Shown piece by piece: positions 36,864-49,200 of a stretch of 64,000 bases of DNA; positions within the stretch are counted from its first letter, which is position 1; each line of letters starts with the position of its first letter. This DNA is from Plasmopara viticola (taxonomy: Eukaryota; Oomycota; Peronosporomycetes; Peronosporales; Peronosporaceae). Location of the stretch: assembly GCA_001695595.3 (NCBI GenBank), contig MBPM02000008.1:1-64000 (forward strand). The letters are read 5' to 3'. Both the position numbers and the translations under genes were made by a program. The notes below the pieces were generated by a model that searched no databases, was not told the DNA's origin, and worked only from the letters and a program-made list of their open reading frames with translations.

Positions 36864-37154
36864 TGTTGGATTTCTGAAGCGAAGGAGTGGGGAGCGAAGC
36901 TTGCGGGGAGCGAAGAGCGAAGAAGGCACTTGAGCTGTTGAAGGAAGATTCGAAAGTGATTCATTTAATGTTAGTTCTAGCTGATGAGACATGCACTAGC
37001 TCTTCCTATCATTTAGTTCGTCTAATCACAATCACTCCTTACTCGTCCAATCATCCTCCTCCTTAATCAACGTGCGATCGTATTGGACCGGTTCGGGCTA
37101 ACCGATTAATGGGTGCAATTGGTACATTGTACCATAGACCGGTTACCCTTAACA
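36864..37154 (-). repeat. 5' LTR of D
   Basis: 291 bp, nearly identical to 32511-32802. One 1-bp gap and a few substitutions were seen. Confidence 0.92.
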
Positions 37155-40022
37155 CTGGCCGTTGAGAAACGCTGTTTTGACATCCATCTGATGAAGTGCG
37201 AGTCCATACTTGGCAGCCAGACTGAGTAAAATTCGAATCGACGTGAACTTGGCCACAGGTGCAAACGTTTCTTCATAATCAATGCCGAATTTTTGAGAGA
37301 ACCCTTTGGCCACCAAACGCGCTTTGAATCGCTCGACTTCGCCGGCTTGATTCTCCTTGACACGAAACACCCATCGATTGCCGATTGCCTTGCGTCCTTT
37401 TGGTAGTGGTACGAGCGTCCATGTCTTGTTCTTTTGTAGCGAGTCCATTTCCGAATCGCATGCCTTCTTCCATCTAGCTGCGTCGTCGGATTCCATCGCC
37501 GACTTAAAGGTGGTCGGCAACTCTCCCACTGAATCCACAACGTACGCAGCCTCAAAGTCTTGCGCTGTGGCTGACATTTCTACAAGTGATTGATATCGAC
37601 TTTGTCGTTTAGACCTTGGCACTTCAGTTGCTTTTTCGAGCGATTGGGTCCGTTGGTGACGCTTACTGCCAGGCTCAACCTCTTCTTCCTGCGCAGATTC
37701 CTCGGCTTCGTATTCCATCTGGTCATGCTGTGAGGATTCCTGATCAGTCGCTTCATCATCATCCTGAACAACAACTTCATTGTAGCGACGGTTGCTCCTC
37801 CCACTGTCAAAAGTATCTTCCATAAACTTTGCGTCACGACTCACCAGCACACGACCACTTTCTATTTCTTCAAATCGATACGCTTTCTCATGTTCCGAGT
37901 AGCCAAGAAATCGACAGCGTACTGACCGAGCGTCAAACTTGCTGCGCTTTTCCTTCGGAATCGAGACAAAGGCATGGCATCCGAAAACCTTCAAATGCGT
38001 CAGCACAGGTCTTCTTTTAGTCCAAACTTGGTATGGCGATTTATCCATAGCAATACCTCGCGTCGGGCAACGATTGCGAAGGAAAGCGGAGGTCATAACA
38101 GCCTCTCCCCAATAAGTCTTTGGAAGTCCAGCGTGCTCGATCATGCATCTTGCACATTCCACCAAAGTCCGGTTCATGCGTTCAGCCACTCCATTAAGCT
38201 GTGGTGTATAAGGAGGCGTAAACTTCTGCTCGATACCACGTCGCTTGCAGAACTTGGCCACGTCACCCGATGTGTACTCACCTCCATTATCGCAGCGAAG
38301 TACTTTGACAACTTTGCCAGTCTGAGTTTCGGCAAACGCAACAAATTCGGCAAATTTGGTGGCAACTTCAGACTTGTTTCGCAGCAAAAATACCGTTGTA
38401 AAGTGCGAGTACTCGTCGGTGAAAGTGACAAAATACCGCTTGCCGCTAAAAGTCGTCGACTGCATAGGTCCACACACATCACTGTGAATTACTTCCAACA
38501 GTTTCTTTGCATGATAAGGCGACTTTGACATAAAACTCACTCGCGTTTGTTTGCCAAGTGCACAACCATCACACAGCTCCCACTGTTTCACGGAAGCTAG
38601 GTCAATGCCAACACCATAGTTTTTCTTGACGATAGTTTCCAGACCACTATGTCCAATGTGCCCAAGTCGAAGGTGCCAGAGGTACGAAGTGGTGTCCCCA
38701 TGACATCCCGACGAGCTTGTCACATTGGTTTCGTTGGTGCTGACTGGCGTCATACACAGTTTAAACAGCCCTTTGCCCTCGCGGGCTCCAAGCTTCCACT
38801 GCATTCCCTTTGCCTGCGCAAAACAGCCATCGGCTTCGAACGTGACTGGTCCAACATCTTTTGTAAATCGTCCAACAGAGAAAAGATTGCGCGATAGCTT
38901 TGGAATATGCCATACTCCACGAAGCATGCCCTTCTTGTTTCCGTGGGCCGTCTTCAGAGACATTATAATGTCGCCAGTCCCGATCGCTTGAACAACACCG
39001 TCGTCTGCGAGATGTACATCCACCGGAGGAATTTCCTTGTAATTTCTCATGAACTCTCTTGAAAAAGTCATGTGCTGCGTTGCACCCGAGTCAACCAGCC
39101 ATACGCAACTCGACTTGGTGGTGCTTGAGTTTCCACCAACCGAGAAGAGAAAATCACCAGAGTCGACTTCGCTCTGCGCGATATTTGCACGCTGTGCTGG
39201 CCGTTGTCGATCTGCGTTTTCACGAATTCTCACGGGGCACTTGGCGATCCAATGCCCGTGTTCTCCACAGTAATGGCACGCACTGCTGGCCTTAGCAGTC
39301 GCTTGTCGTCCCTTGCGCCGTCCGTTGTCCGACGTCACAAACGCTTGTCCTTGCCCGTGCGCGGCTCCATCGACGCCGCCACCTTGTTCCTTGCGTTTCA
39401 TCTCTTCGTGTAACAGACGCGACGTCACAAGCTCCCATGTCAGCGTGTCCGAGCGCGACTCCAGCGCCGTGATGAGGAACTGGTACGAATCACACAGACT
39501 TCCAAGAAGCGTGATTACCAGGTCGTCCTCACTCACCGGGGCGCCCACCGCGTCAAGCTGTTCGGCCAACGTCTTGAGCTTGTTGATGTGCTCTAGCACA
39601 CCGTCGCCATCCTCCATCATCGTCGTGAAGAACCTGCGACGAAGGAAGAGCTTGTTTGCCAGGCTCCTCTTCTCGAAGTGTCCTTCCAATCTTGACCATG
39701 CATCATACGCATCCTTGGCCGAGCGAACCAGAGGCAGCTGCGAGTCCTCCATCGCAAGACAGATTATCGCCAGCGCCTTTCGAGCCTTACGCTTAAAGGT
39801 CGACTGGTCCATCGGGTTACTCAGCTGCTCAAGCTTTATCTCCCCGCTCGCAACTTCCCAGAGGTCGCGCTCCTCCAAAACCATTCGCATCTTGAACTTC
39901 CACGTATGGAAGTTCGTTCCGTCGAACTTGTTGATTCGGCTCGGTGTGGCGTCCATGGTGGCGGCGAAGGCGGTGTCAGAGGCGGGGGCGAAGAAGGCAG
40001 AGTCTGCGGGGCTTGGGCTCAT
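37155..40022 (-). pseudogene. A(-) copy 5, proximal part (Gag to RT start), right of element D
   Basis: One open frame of about 955 codons from ATG 40022 through Gag, knuckle, protease, the whole integrase and the acidic linker to [11 protein letters not shown] in RT, where D interrupts. No frameshift or stop was seen, so without D and the LTR-E truncation this was an active-looking copy. Private substitutions include SFMSKSPYH and [10 protein letters not shown]. Both pieces together lack only the last pol residues and the 3' LTR. Confidence 0.92.
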
Positions 40023-40026
40023 AACC

Positions 40027-40306
40027 TAATGAATAAAGGTCACTTGAGCTGAAGATGGCAAAATGCAAAGTAAATATATTTAATGGTCCTTAGTTCACAA
40101 CTACATGCTACCTCTAAGCCAATGATTTATCTAAGCCAATCAGAATGACTCACCATCCGGGCGCAATCATCTTCCCATCCCGAAACCGATCTTTTGCCCA
40201 TCTTGAACCCGCTCTTTAAGTCAGTCATCAACTGATTGCAGAGACCGGTACTTACCGGTATGAAGTCGCTGGTCGAGGCGTTGCTTTTACAGCATCTTCG
40301 ACAACA
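40027..40306 (-). repeat. LTR-A(-), 5' LTR of A(-) copy 5
   Basis: 280 bp, with TAATGAATAAAGG next to the PBS (one change from TATTGAATAAAGG). It abuts an A(+) fragment at 40307 (TGACTGGTGTG), a different join from that in units 1-4. Confidence 0.9.
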
Positions 40307-41061
40307 TGACTGGTGTGCCATATCGAAATGCTATTGGTTGCCTGATGTATCTTATGGTCGGTACGCGTCAGGATCTCGCTGCGGCAGTGGGGGTACTTAG
40401 CCAATTTGCAGCAGACCCATGTCCGACACACTGGCAAGCGTTAAAAAGAGTCTTCAGGTATATCCAAGGTACAAGGACGCACGGTATTGAATTTCAAGCA
40501 GCGAATCATGATCAATTGCAAGGATTTTCGGATGCGGACTGGGCCGGAGATACAATGTCGCGAAGGAGTACAAGCGGCTACGCCTTTATGATGAGCGGTG
40601 GATGTGTCAGCTGGAAGAGCAAGAAACAGCGTACGGTGGCACTGTCGTCTACGGAAGCTGAATACATGGCATTGTCAGAGGCTACGCAAGAGGCAATATG
40701 GCTCAAGGCGTTTATGTGTGAGCTGGGAGAGATGTCCCCGGATACAGCGGTCAAGATTTATGAAGATAATCAAGGCTCGATTGCACTAGCGAAGAACCCG
40801 GAAGCTCATACACGAACCAAGCACATCGACATTCGATACCATTTTGTACGTGAAAAGGTTGAAGATGGTCAAGTGATTCTCGAGTACATCTCTACTCTCT
40901 ACATGCTTGCCGACATAATGACCAAGCCGATTCCTGCGATGCAGTTTTGTGTACTCCGAAGCAAGCTTGGTATACAGAAGGCGAAGGCTGACGAGTCGAG
41001 TGGGAGTGTTGTCGAAGATGCTGTAAAAGCAACGCCTCGACCAGCGACTTCATACCGGTAA
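40307..41061 (+). pseudogene. A(+) copy 5: shorter RNase H fragment
   Basis: Plus-strand family-A pol starting in MTGVPYRNAIGC, about 840 bp further 3' than A(+) copies 1-4, so only the last part of RT and RNase H remain. The frame is open to TAA 41059-41061 in the LTR. Private changes are GTRQDLAAAV and STLYML. It was inserted into family-C element C and was itself hit by A(-) copy 5. Confidence 0.9.
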
Positions 41062-41286
41062 GTACCGGTATCTGCAATCAGTTGATGACTGACTTAAAGA
41101 GCGGGTTCAAGATGGGCAAAAGATCGGTTTCGGGATGGGAAGATGATTGCGCCCGGATGGTGAGTCATTCTGATTGGCTTAGATAAATCATTGGCTTAGA
41201 GGTAGCATGTAGTTGTGAACTAAGGACCATTAAATATATTTACTTTGCATTTTGCCATCTTCAGCTCAAGTGACCTTTATTCAATA
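41007..41286 (+). repeat. LTR-A(+), 3' LTR of A(+) copy 5
   Basis: 280 bp, TGTTGTCG...TTCAATA. The next base, 41287, is within family-C pol (CCTTGGACACC), where element G reads straight on in GTCCAAGGCTTATAG. Confidence 0.9.
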
Positions 41287-43368
41287 CCTTGGACACCTCT
41301 TCGTAACCCACGAAAATCCCTGCACGAGCCTTGGGGTTCCACTTGAGCCGCTTCTCTTTCGGAGTGAGAACGTAAGTCCGGCACCCGAAAACACGCATAT
41401 GTTTGACGCTTGGCTTGAACTTGTGCACGATCTCAAAAGCAGTCTTGTTGCTAACCTTGGGCGACGGAAGGCGATTCTTGATGTAGATAGCCACCATAGC
41501 AACTTCACCCCAAAAACACTTGTCCAACTTGGCATGGTGCAGTATGCTGCGGCCGATTGTGACGATGGTTCTGATGGCGCGCTCCGCTGTGCCGTTAGTC
41601 TGGTGTGCGTATGGCACCGTAGTTTGCTGCTCGATACCTTCATCTTCGTAGAAAGCTTGAAGCGAGCTTGTTGCAAATTCGCGGGCTCCGTCGTGTCGTA
41701 CAAACTTGACCGTCTTGCTGAACTGTGTCTGCACCATCAAGATGTACTTCTTGACGCATTCCTCGCTTTCGGACTTGGCGCGCAGGCAGAAACCCTTCAT
41801 ACACCCGCTAGCTTCATCCACGATTAGCAAGAGATACTTACTCCCGCCGAGAGAGTTTGTCTCCATGGGCCCACAGATGTCAAAGTGGAGCAGCTCAAAT
41901 GTGTCGTAGCTGCGCTTGTCCTGGTTGCTTGGGAATGGTTTTTGGACCATCTTTCCTTGCTGACACCCTCGGCATGCACTTGATTCACTTGACTTAATAG
42001 GCACGCATGCATCCTTGATCATGCTGGTAGTCACCATTTTGCGAAGCACGTCGACTGGAGCATGACCCATACGCGCGTGTAAGTCGACACCACTGTTTTC
42101 ACGTGTAGTCGCATTTGCCGAGGGCTGAGCCGTACGAAGCCAATATAGTCCATCCACAAGATCTGCTGTGGCCACCACTTGATGCGAAGATTTCCGTGCA
42201 ATGTGCATGTGTGCGCCATCAAACACCACTTTAAACTTGCCACTTTTGTTGATCTGAGGTACTGATAGCAGGTTCTTGTTCATCATCGGCACGTATAATG
42301 CATCCTTGATTTCGATGTCGCGTTCTTCACCATCGGACAGAACCACTCGTTCAATGATGGTGCCAACGCCCTTGATCTCGGCCTTGTTGCCGTCAGCCAC
42401 CGATAGCTCGCCTTTATCTTGCTCATTCAGCATGACGAACTTGGCCTTGTTGTTGCAGATGTGATGAGTAGCACCACTGTCAATCGCCCACATCCCTGGC
42501 ATATTCTTGCCTGTTGAAAGTCCACATTCCAGCGATACAGCAAACGCAACACGGTCGTACTCGTAATCATCATTGGGTCGATAGTAGATATTGTTGGCTC
42601 CGCGTCCACGAACTTGGCCGCCGCGTCGAGCACCTCGATTGTCGTCCTTTTGCTTGGTCCAGCACCTCTCCACGGAGTGCCCCAATTTTCCACAGTATGT
42701 GCATTGGCGGGACTCACGCTCAGCACTCAATGCCTTCACCGCATCTTCAGTCTTAACCACCGGAGTCCTTGCACTTTGACGCTTGATATGCTCATTCGTG
42801 AGCACTTTCACAACGTCTTGCGTCCGCAGTTCCGCGTTGCTAATCTCCAAGTTATGAACAACGTTCTCAAAACTTTTAGGGAGACTCCGCAGCAAGCAGA
42901 TCGCAACATCTTCATCCTCCATCTTGGCACCAATACTGCTGAGTTTGGCGCTGACGTTGAGAACTTCGTTGCAGTGGTGCATGACGTTGTCGCCTTCCGC
43001 CATCTCCATACTGAAGAGTTGACGCTTCAAGTAGATGCGCCCAGCCTTCTGTGATCCACCGTAAAGTGTCTCGATACGCTGCCACGCGACCCACGCTTCC
43101 TCGCAGTCATCAACCACGTGATGGTAGTCGGCCTCCATATGCAAGAGCATCAGACCAAAAGAACGTTGCTGGTCTTGACATACTCGTCCGCAGCACGTGC
43201 GTCGGCGAAGGTCGGAGTCACCTCCCGGTTGACTACGTGCCATACCGACTTGGTCAGGAACACGCCACGCATGTAGCGGTTCCACGTGGCGAAGTTGTCG
43301 CCGTTGAATTTCTCGATGGCGATCTTGGCCGAGACGTTGTGCGCAGAAGACATGGTCGTTGGGCTCAT
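41287..43368 (-). pseudogene. C(-): lineage-2 gag-pol, 3' part lost at the A insertion, one frameshift
   Basis: Starts at ATG 43368 ([16 protein letters not shown]). A missing base near 43155 shifts the frame after residue about 68. The second frame (43285 leftward) is then open through Gag, knuckle [14 protein letters not shown], protease [11 protein letters not shown], integrase zinc domain (CRGCQQGK), core ([27 protein letters not shown]) and stops being C at VGYEEVSK, where LTR-A begins. RT and RNase H lie on the far side of the A insertion and are not in the window. The coding part is very close to G, yet the LTR is of another type. Confidence 0.9.
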
Positions 43369-43372
43369 AACC
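43361..43372 (-). promoter_or_regulatory. Primer-binding site of C with embedded gag ATG
   Basis: GGTTATGAGCCC in sense, zero bases from the LTR end. ATG at 43368-43366. Confidence 0.85.
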
Positions 43373-43723
43373 TGTTGAATGAGCTGAAGAGGACGAAGGA
43401 GAAAAACCGAAGAGTCTGCGCGGAGGAAAACCGGAGCGAAGACACTTGAGTAGAAGAAGGAATATTTGGAAGTGAGTTTATTAATTTGGTCCTTAGTTCA
43501 CAACTCCTTGCTACATCTAAGCCATTCAATTATCTAAGCCAATCAAAAGAGCTTACCATCTGGGCGCAATCATCTTCCCATCCGGGCGCAATCATCCTGA
43601 GTGCGCCTGTCCGTGTGTCCATCCATGGCGTCATCGTTGTATGTTTGAACCGTTGGACAGCCGCTCGTATTGGACAGCCTTGGAAACCGGAATAAAACGG
43701 AGGGAAACCGGTTACCTTCAATA
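43373..43723 (-). repeat. LTR-C, 5' LTR of C
   Basis: 351 bp, sense TATTGAAGG...CATTCAACA. The R/U5-like 100 bp next to the PBS match LTR-G. The remaining U3 instead contains the block GGTCCTTAGTTCACAACT...CTAAGCCAATCA shared with LTR-A and LTR-F, and a duplicated GGGCGCAATCATC motif (43560-43603). A full initiator match, sense CTCACTTCC, is at 43476-43468. Right flank GGAAC resumes F1 pol. Confidence 0.9.
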
Positions 43724-45939
43724 GGAACCTTGATTGTCCTCGTAGATCTTGATCGCTTGACCTCTTGATAATTCACCAAGTTCGCACAGAAAGGTTTTTA
43801 ACCAAGTTGCCTCTTGAGCTGCTTCTGTCAAAGCCATGTACTCTGCTTCTGTAGAAGAAAGTGCCACTGTCCGTTGTTTCTTGCTTCTCCAGCTGATGCA
43901 ACCTCCATTCATCATGAACGCATAACCGCTTGTGCTTCTTCGGGTTTCCAAATCGCCTGCCCAATCTGCATCGGAATAGCCTCGAAGTCCTTCTTAGTCT
44001 TGAGCTTGAAATGTAATCCCGTGCGTCTTTGTTCCTTGAATGTATCGAAAGACCCTTTTGAGTGCCTGCCAGTGAGTTGGACATGGGTCCGAGGCAAATT
44101 GGCTGAGTACTCCCACTGAGGCTGCTAGGTCCGGCCGAGTCCCGACCATCAAGTACATGAGGCAACCAACGGCATTTCGATAAGGGACTTTTGCCATCGT
44201 CTCTTCATGACAACACCCCCCTTCGCACATGGCCTTGGTCAACTTGAGTCCCGGATCTTGCGGTGTCCTGACGGGATTGCTGTTTTCCATTCCAAACTTT
44301 TTCAAGATGTCACTCGCGAATTTTGTCTGGCGAATGGACACGTTACCACTCAAAGTTTCTTGATGAATCTCCATGCCCAAAAAGAACTTGAGTCGACCAA
44401 GATCCGTCATTTCGAATCGCTCGCTGAGTGCTTTCTTAGTCCTCTTCAGCAGCAAGTCGTTGTTGCACGCAAGCACCAGGTCATCAACGTAAAGTGCCAC
44501 GAGGATCAATTCTTCGTCATTGCGCTTGACGTAAATGCAATGGTCGGCATCACACTTCGTAAACTTTATTTCCAGCATGAACGCGTCAATTGTCTGGTTC
44601 CACATCCGTGGCGACTGCTTCAAACCATAAAGGGAGCGCTTTAGCTGACAGACGTAGTTTGGGTATACGTCGTTGACATATCCGTCCGGTTGCGCCATGT
44701 AAATGTCCTCGTCCAAAGTGCCATTGAGAAAGGCTGTCTTGACGTCCATCTGATGCAGCATCAAATTGTGCTTGGCCGACAGACTTAGTAGAATCCTGAT
44801 CGAAGTGAACTAGGCCACTGGAGCGAAATTCTCTTCATAGTCGACTCCATACTTTCGAAAAAAACCTTTGGCCACGAGTCGTGCTTTGAACCGCTCGATC
44901 TCTCCGGCTTGATTTTCTTTGATCTGGAAGACCCATCTACAGCCGATAGCCTGGCGACCTTTCGGCAAAGGTACTAAGTCCCAGGTCTTGTTCTTGCGAA
45001 GAGAGCTCACTTCGGCATCACACGCCTCTTTCCATTCGGCCGCGTTGCTGGATTCCATTGCCGACTTGAAAGTTGTCGGCATTTCTCCCACTGAATCCAC
45101 AACAAAGGCCGCTTCGAAATCTTGGGCCGTTGCAGACATTTCCTCCAGCGATTGATAGCGAGTTGACCTCTTTGCTGTTGGAATATTCGCTGCTTTTTCA
45201 AGCGATTGGTTCCGCTGGTGTCGTTTGCTGCCAGGCTCAAAATCCAAGTCCACAATAGGCTGAGTGCCCGCGTGCTGCTTCTTTTCAGGCTCCATGTCCT
45301 GATCTTGCATAGCGTTTTCATTTTCTGCGCGGTCAAAATTAGATGTTTCGTTCTCGTCAAATACAGCTTCTGATGACTCGGTACTTGGTATCTTGTCGTC
45401 AAAAGTATCTTCCATGAAATTTGCGTCCCGACTCAATAGAACGCGACCGCTACCGATTTTTTCAAACCTGTACGCCTTTTCATGTTCTGAATAGCCAAGA
45501 AAACGGCACCGAGTCGAACGAGCATCAAACTTGGATCGTTTCTCTTTGGGAACTGAGACGTAAGCATGGCAGCCGAATACCTACAAATTTGCCAACAAAG
45601 GCTTCTTGCCAGTCCACACTTGAAACGGCGACGCATCATGTTCAACAGCTCGTGTCGAACATCGGTTGCGAAGAAACGCAGCAGTTAAAACAGCTTCACC
45701 CCAATAAGTTTTTGGCAGGCCAGCGTGCTCCAGCATACACCGTCTACATTCAACAAGTGTACGATTCATGCGTTCTGCTACTCCATTCAGTTGTGGCGTG
45801 TATGGTGGCGTAAACTTCTGTATGATGCCACGCTCTGCACAAAACTTTGCCATTGTTCCAGAAGTGTACTCGCCACCATTATCACAACAGAGTGATTTAA
45901 CGCGCATGTTCGTCTGGTTTTCGGCCATCGCAACGAAAG
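43724..45939 (-). pseudogene. F1(-), 3' segment: integrase core, RT and most of RNase H
   Basis: Family-F pol continuing from 50554, read leftward. Nonsense codons at 45583-45581 (AAG to TAG in NLKVFG), 44812-44810 (AAG to TAG in VAKFTS) and 43996-43994 (CAA to TAA in QDQEG) break it. Between them are the integrase end ([18 protein letters not shown]), linker, RT with [10 protein letters not shown] and LYVDDLVLACN, and RNase H to DNQG, where C interrupts at 43723. The rest of the C-terminus and the 3' LTR are outside the window. Compared with F2 the damage is by substitutions rather than indels, which fits an older copy. Confidence 0.9.
45935..45939. repeat. Target-site duplication of B, left copy
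   Basis: GAAAG at 45935-45939 and 50554-50558. F2 has a single GAAAG at the matching place (GCGACGAAAGTAGC). This fixes the outer ends of B. Confidence 0.95.
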
Positions 45940-46214
45940 TGTTAGAAGTGGCGACGGAGTGAAGCTTAAAGTAGGCGAGGCGAAGGGAGTTCTTGATCGA
46001 TTGACCAAGAAGACACTTGAGCTGTAGATGGGAGATTCGAAAGTGATTGATTTATCGGAGCTTATTCCTACTGCCTGATTTATATGTGTACACATATAAA
46101 TCATGTGGGTCTTCCAATCAACCTACTCGTCTAATCATATCTAAGGTAATTACCGTAAAAACTATCCGTAAGAACTCACCCTTTAAGTTCGGATTGTACC
46201 GGTAACCCTCAATA
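45940..46214 (-). repeat. 3' LTR of B
   Basis: 275 bp. It contains a perfect 26-bp palindrome at 46077-46102, GATTTATATGTGT followed by its reverse complement, and an initiator-like TCACTTTC. Confidence 0.92.
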
Positions 46215-46221
46215 CGCCCCC

Positions 46222-49200
46222 TCAATGCGAACTTCCATGAATGCCGAGAGCCGCCGTTAAGTCCTTGTGGCGTGGCCCTGATAGTCTCTTGGTCATTATG
46301 TCCGCCAGCATGATCGTCGTCTCACAGTACTTGAGCTTGACTTCTCCGCGCTTGACCTCATCACGGATATGATGGTACTTTATGTCGATGTGTTTTGCGC
46401 GACCATGGTTCACCGGGTTCTTGGTCATCTTGATGCATGATTGATTGTCCTCGAGAATGACGAGTTCCGGTCCTGCATCATTGGCCGTCATCATGATCTC
46501 GCATAGTAGACGATAAATCCACTTGCCTTCTTGGATGGCCAGACTCAGCGCGATGTATTCGGCTTCGCTCATTGACAACGACACACTTGCTTGTTTCTTG
46601 CTTCCCCAGCTGATGGGTGCACCAAGCACCATAAAGACGTAGCCCGACGTTGACTTGCGATCCGCGTGGTCACCAGCCCAATCCGCGTCGGAGTAACCTC
46701 GAAAGTCGATTTCGCCGCTTGGTTGATAGCGTAGTCCGTGCGACTTGGTGCCTTGAAGGTAGCGGAAAATACGCTTGACGGCAGTCCAATGTTCTTGTTG
46801 CGGGTTCTCCATGAACCGCGACACTTAGCCCACGGCGTATGCAATATCAGGGCGCGTCGCTGTCATCAAGTGCATCAAAGCACCCACTGCTTCTCGAAAC
46901 GGAGCATCCACCTTGGTTGCACTCTTGCTTGGCAATAGTTGAGTGCTCAAGTCGACCGGGCTGACAGTGGCCTTACAGTCATTCATCCCAAAACGCTTGA
47001 GAATGTCATTGATGTAGCGTCGCTGGCACATGATAACACCGCCGTTGGGTTCATCCACCAACTCGATGCCCAGCACAAATGTGCACTTGCCACTATCCGT
47101 CATCTCGAAACGCGTCTTGAGGTCGCACTTCGTCTGCTTGATCATGTCTCGTGAGCTGCCTGTGACCAAAACATCGTCCACGTAGATCAGGACCAGCACG
47201 CAGTGACCGTTCACCAACTTGATGTACAGACATGGGTCGAAGTCCGAAACTTGGAAATCAATCGAGCACACGAATTCGTCGAAAGTCTCATTCCAGACGC
47301 GCGAGGCTTGCTTGAGACCGTAGATCGCTTTCACCAGTTCAAGGCAGTTGAAGTCGCCATCCATTTCGACGCCTTCAGGGATGACGCAGAACACTGTCTC
47401 CTTCATCACACCGTACAAGAACGCTGTCACAACATCGAGTTGGTTCAAAGGCCAGTCGAAGTGCTTGGTGACTGCGACAATCATTCGTAGAGTCGCGTAC
47501 TTGACGACCGGTGAGAACGTCTCCATGTAGTCGATCCCGTATTCCTGCTTGAATCCTTTAGCAACGAGGCGCGCCTTGAATTTCTCGATCGAGCCATCCG
47601 CCTTTCGCTTGATCTTGAATACCCATTTGGTATCAATGGCGCGTTGGTTGGTCGGCAACTTGGCAGCACGAAAGACTCCGCGAAGACGCATCGACTCCAG
47701 CTCGGCTTGAATGGCCTTGCACCAGTGCACTTGGTCTGGTCCATTGACTGCATCTCGAAAAGTTGCAGGCTCAGCCAGATCGCTTGCTTCGATCGCGTTG
47801 GCACTGGCTCGCCAAAATGTTGGCGGCGTAGAATCATCATCTTGATCACTAGTCCCTTTTTCTTCCTCGTCAATCAGTACATCCCGCGTCCTTGATCGAC
47901 TTCTCCGGTGGTGGTCGTGTTCATTGTCCGGCGCACTTAATTCTTCCAGTCCTCTTTGACGATGACCCGAGCGTACGACATTCGTGTCCTGTCGTGATTT
48001 ACGCTTGCCAGTCTTCTTGTAGTTGACTTGACGCACGCTGTCCTCGTTTATCTCAAGCAAATCGAGGTCCAGCACCGCATCCTCCAGGTCTTCATGTGGT
48101 GAGTCCGCCGAAAGTCCAAAGCTTGATTCATCAAAGTTGACGTCCCGGCTGATGACTATTTGTCCGGCCTCGATGTCGAATACTCGATACGCTTTGGAGA
48201 CTTCTTCGTACCCCATGAACAGTCCGACACGGGCCTTGGGATCCCACTTGAGGCGCTTTTCACTTGGGGTCAGGATGTGTGCTCGACACCCAAAAACGCG
48301 CATGTGTTTGACGCTTGGCTTAGAATTGTGCACGGTTTCGTACGGTGTCATGTGGGGAATCTTGGGCGATGGCAGTCGGTTCTTCACGTAGATCGCCGTC
48401 ATTGCTGCTTCGGCCCAGAAACACTTGTCCAGTTTTGCATGATGCAGCAGACTCCGGCCGATGGTGACAATTGTTCTGATGGCCCGCTCTGCCGTCCCGT
48501 TGGTTTGATGCGCCTACGGGACGGTGACCTGTTGCTCGATGCCTTCATCTTCGTAGAACATCTTGAGAGAGTTGACAGCGAATTCTCGAGCTCCATCGTG
48601 GCGAACAAACTTGACCTTCTTCTCGAAATGGTGTTGAATTTTGACGATGAAGTTCCGGATGCAGTCTTCACTCTCGGACTTGGATCGCAAACAGAATCCC
48701 TTCATGCAGCCACTTGCTTCGTCCACGATCAATAGCAGATATCTGCTGCCACCAATCGACGCTTGTTCCATGGGGCCACAGATGTCAAAGTGAAGAAGCT
48801 CGAAGGTGTCGTAGCAGCGCTTGTCACGGTTGCTTGGGAATGGTTTTTGGACCATCTTTCCTTGCTGACAGCCGAGACACACGCTTGATCCACTTGACTT
48901 CGCAGGCATGGTCGCATCCTTGATCATGCCACTTGTGATCATTTTTCGAAGAACATCTAGTGGCGCATGACCCATGCGTGCATGTAGATCAGCAGATCTG
49001 GAGCTTGTCACCATGTTTGCAGATCTTTGCGGTGTCCGAAGCCAGTATAGTCCATCAGCGAGGTCCGCCGTTGCCACTACTTGAGTCGAGTTCTTGCATG
49101 CTACATGCATTTTGGAACCGTCGAACACCACTCGAAACTTGCCGGTCTTGTTTATCTGCGGCACCGACAGCAGATTCTTGTTCATGTTCGGCACGAGCAA

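Larger units (their letters stand above)
32511..37154 (-). mobile_element. D: complete lineage-2 copia element inserted in A(-) copy 5
   Basis: 4644 bp: 3' LTR 32511-32802, PPT 32803-32813, internal region, PBS 36852-36863, 5' LTR 36864-37154. Both LTRs read TGTTAAGGG...AATCCAACA in sense, with canonical TG...CA ends. They differ by a handful of positions (around 32703/37056 and 32755/37107), so the insertion is fairly recent. It is the youngest event in its nest, because it interrupts A(-) copy 5. Confidence 0.93.

Noticed and set aside
32511..37154. A programmed frameshift between Gag and Pol in D
   Set aside because: The shifts lie inside integrase and the linker, and sister elements B and F2 have one continuous frame, so these are lesions.
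31322..40022. Two unrelated A fragments on either side of D
   Set aside because: The CTGGC duplication and exact frame continuity show one A copy split by D.
43373..43723. A solo LTR or host promoter at the C/F1 boundary
   Set aside because: It is followed by a PBS and the gag start of C and is C's own 5' LTR.
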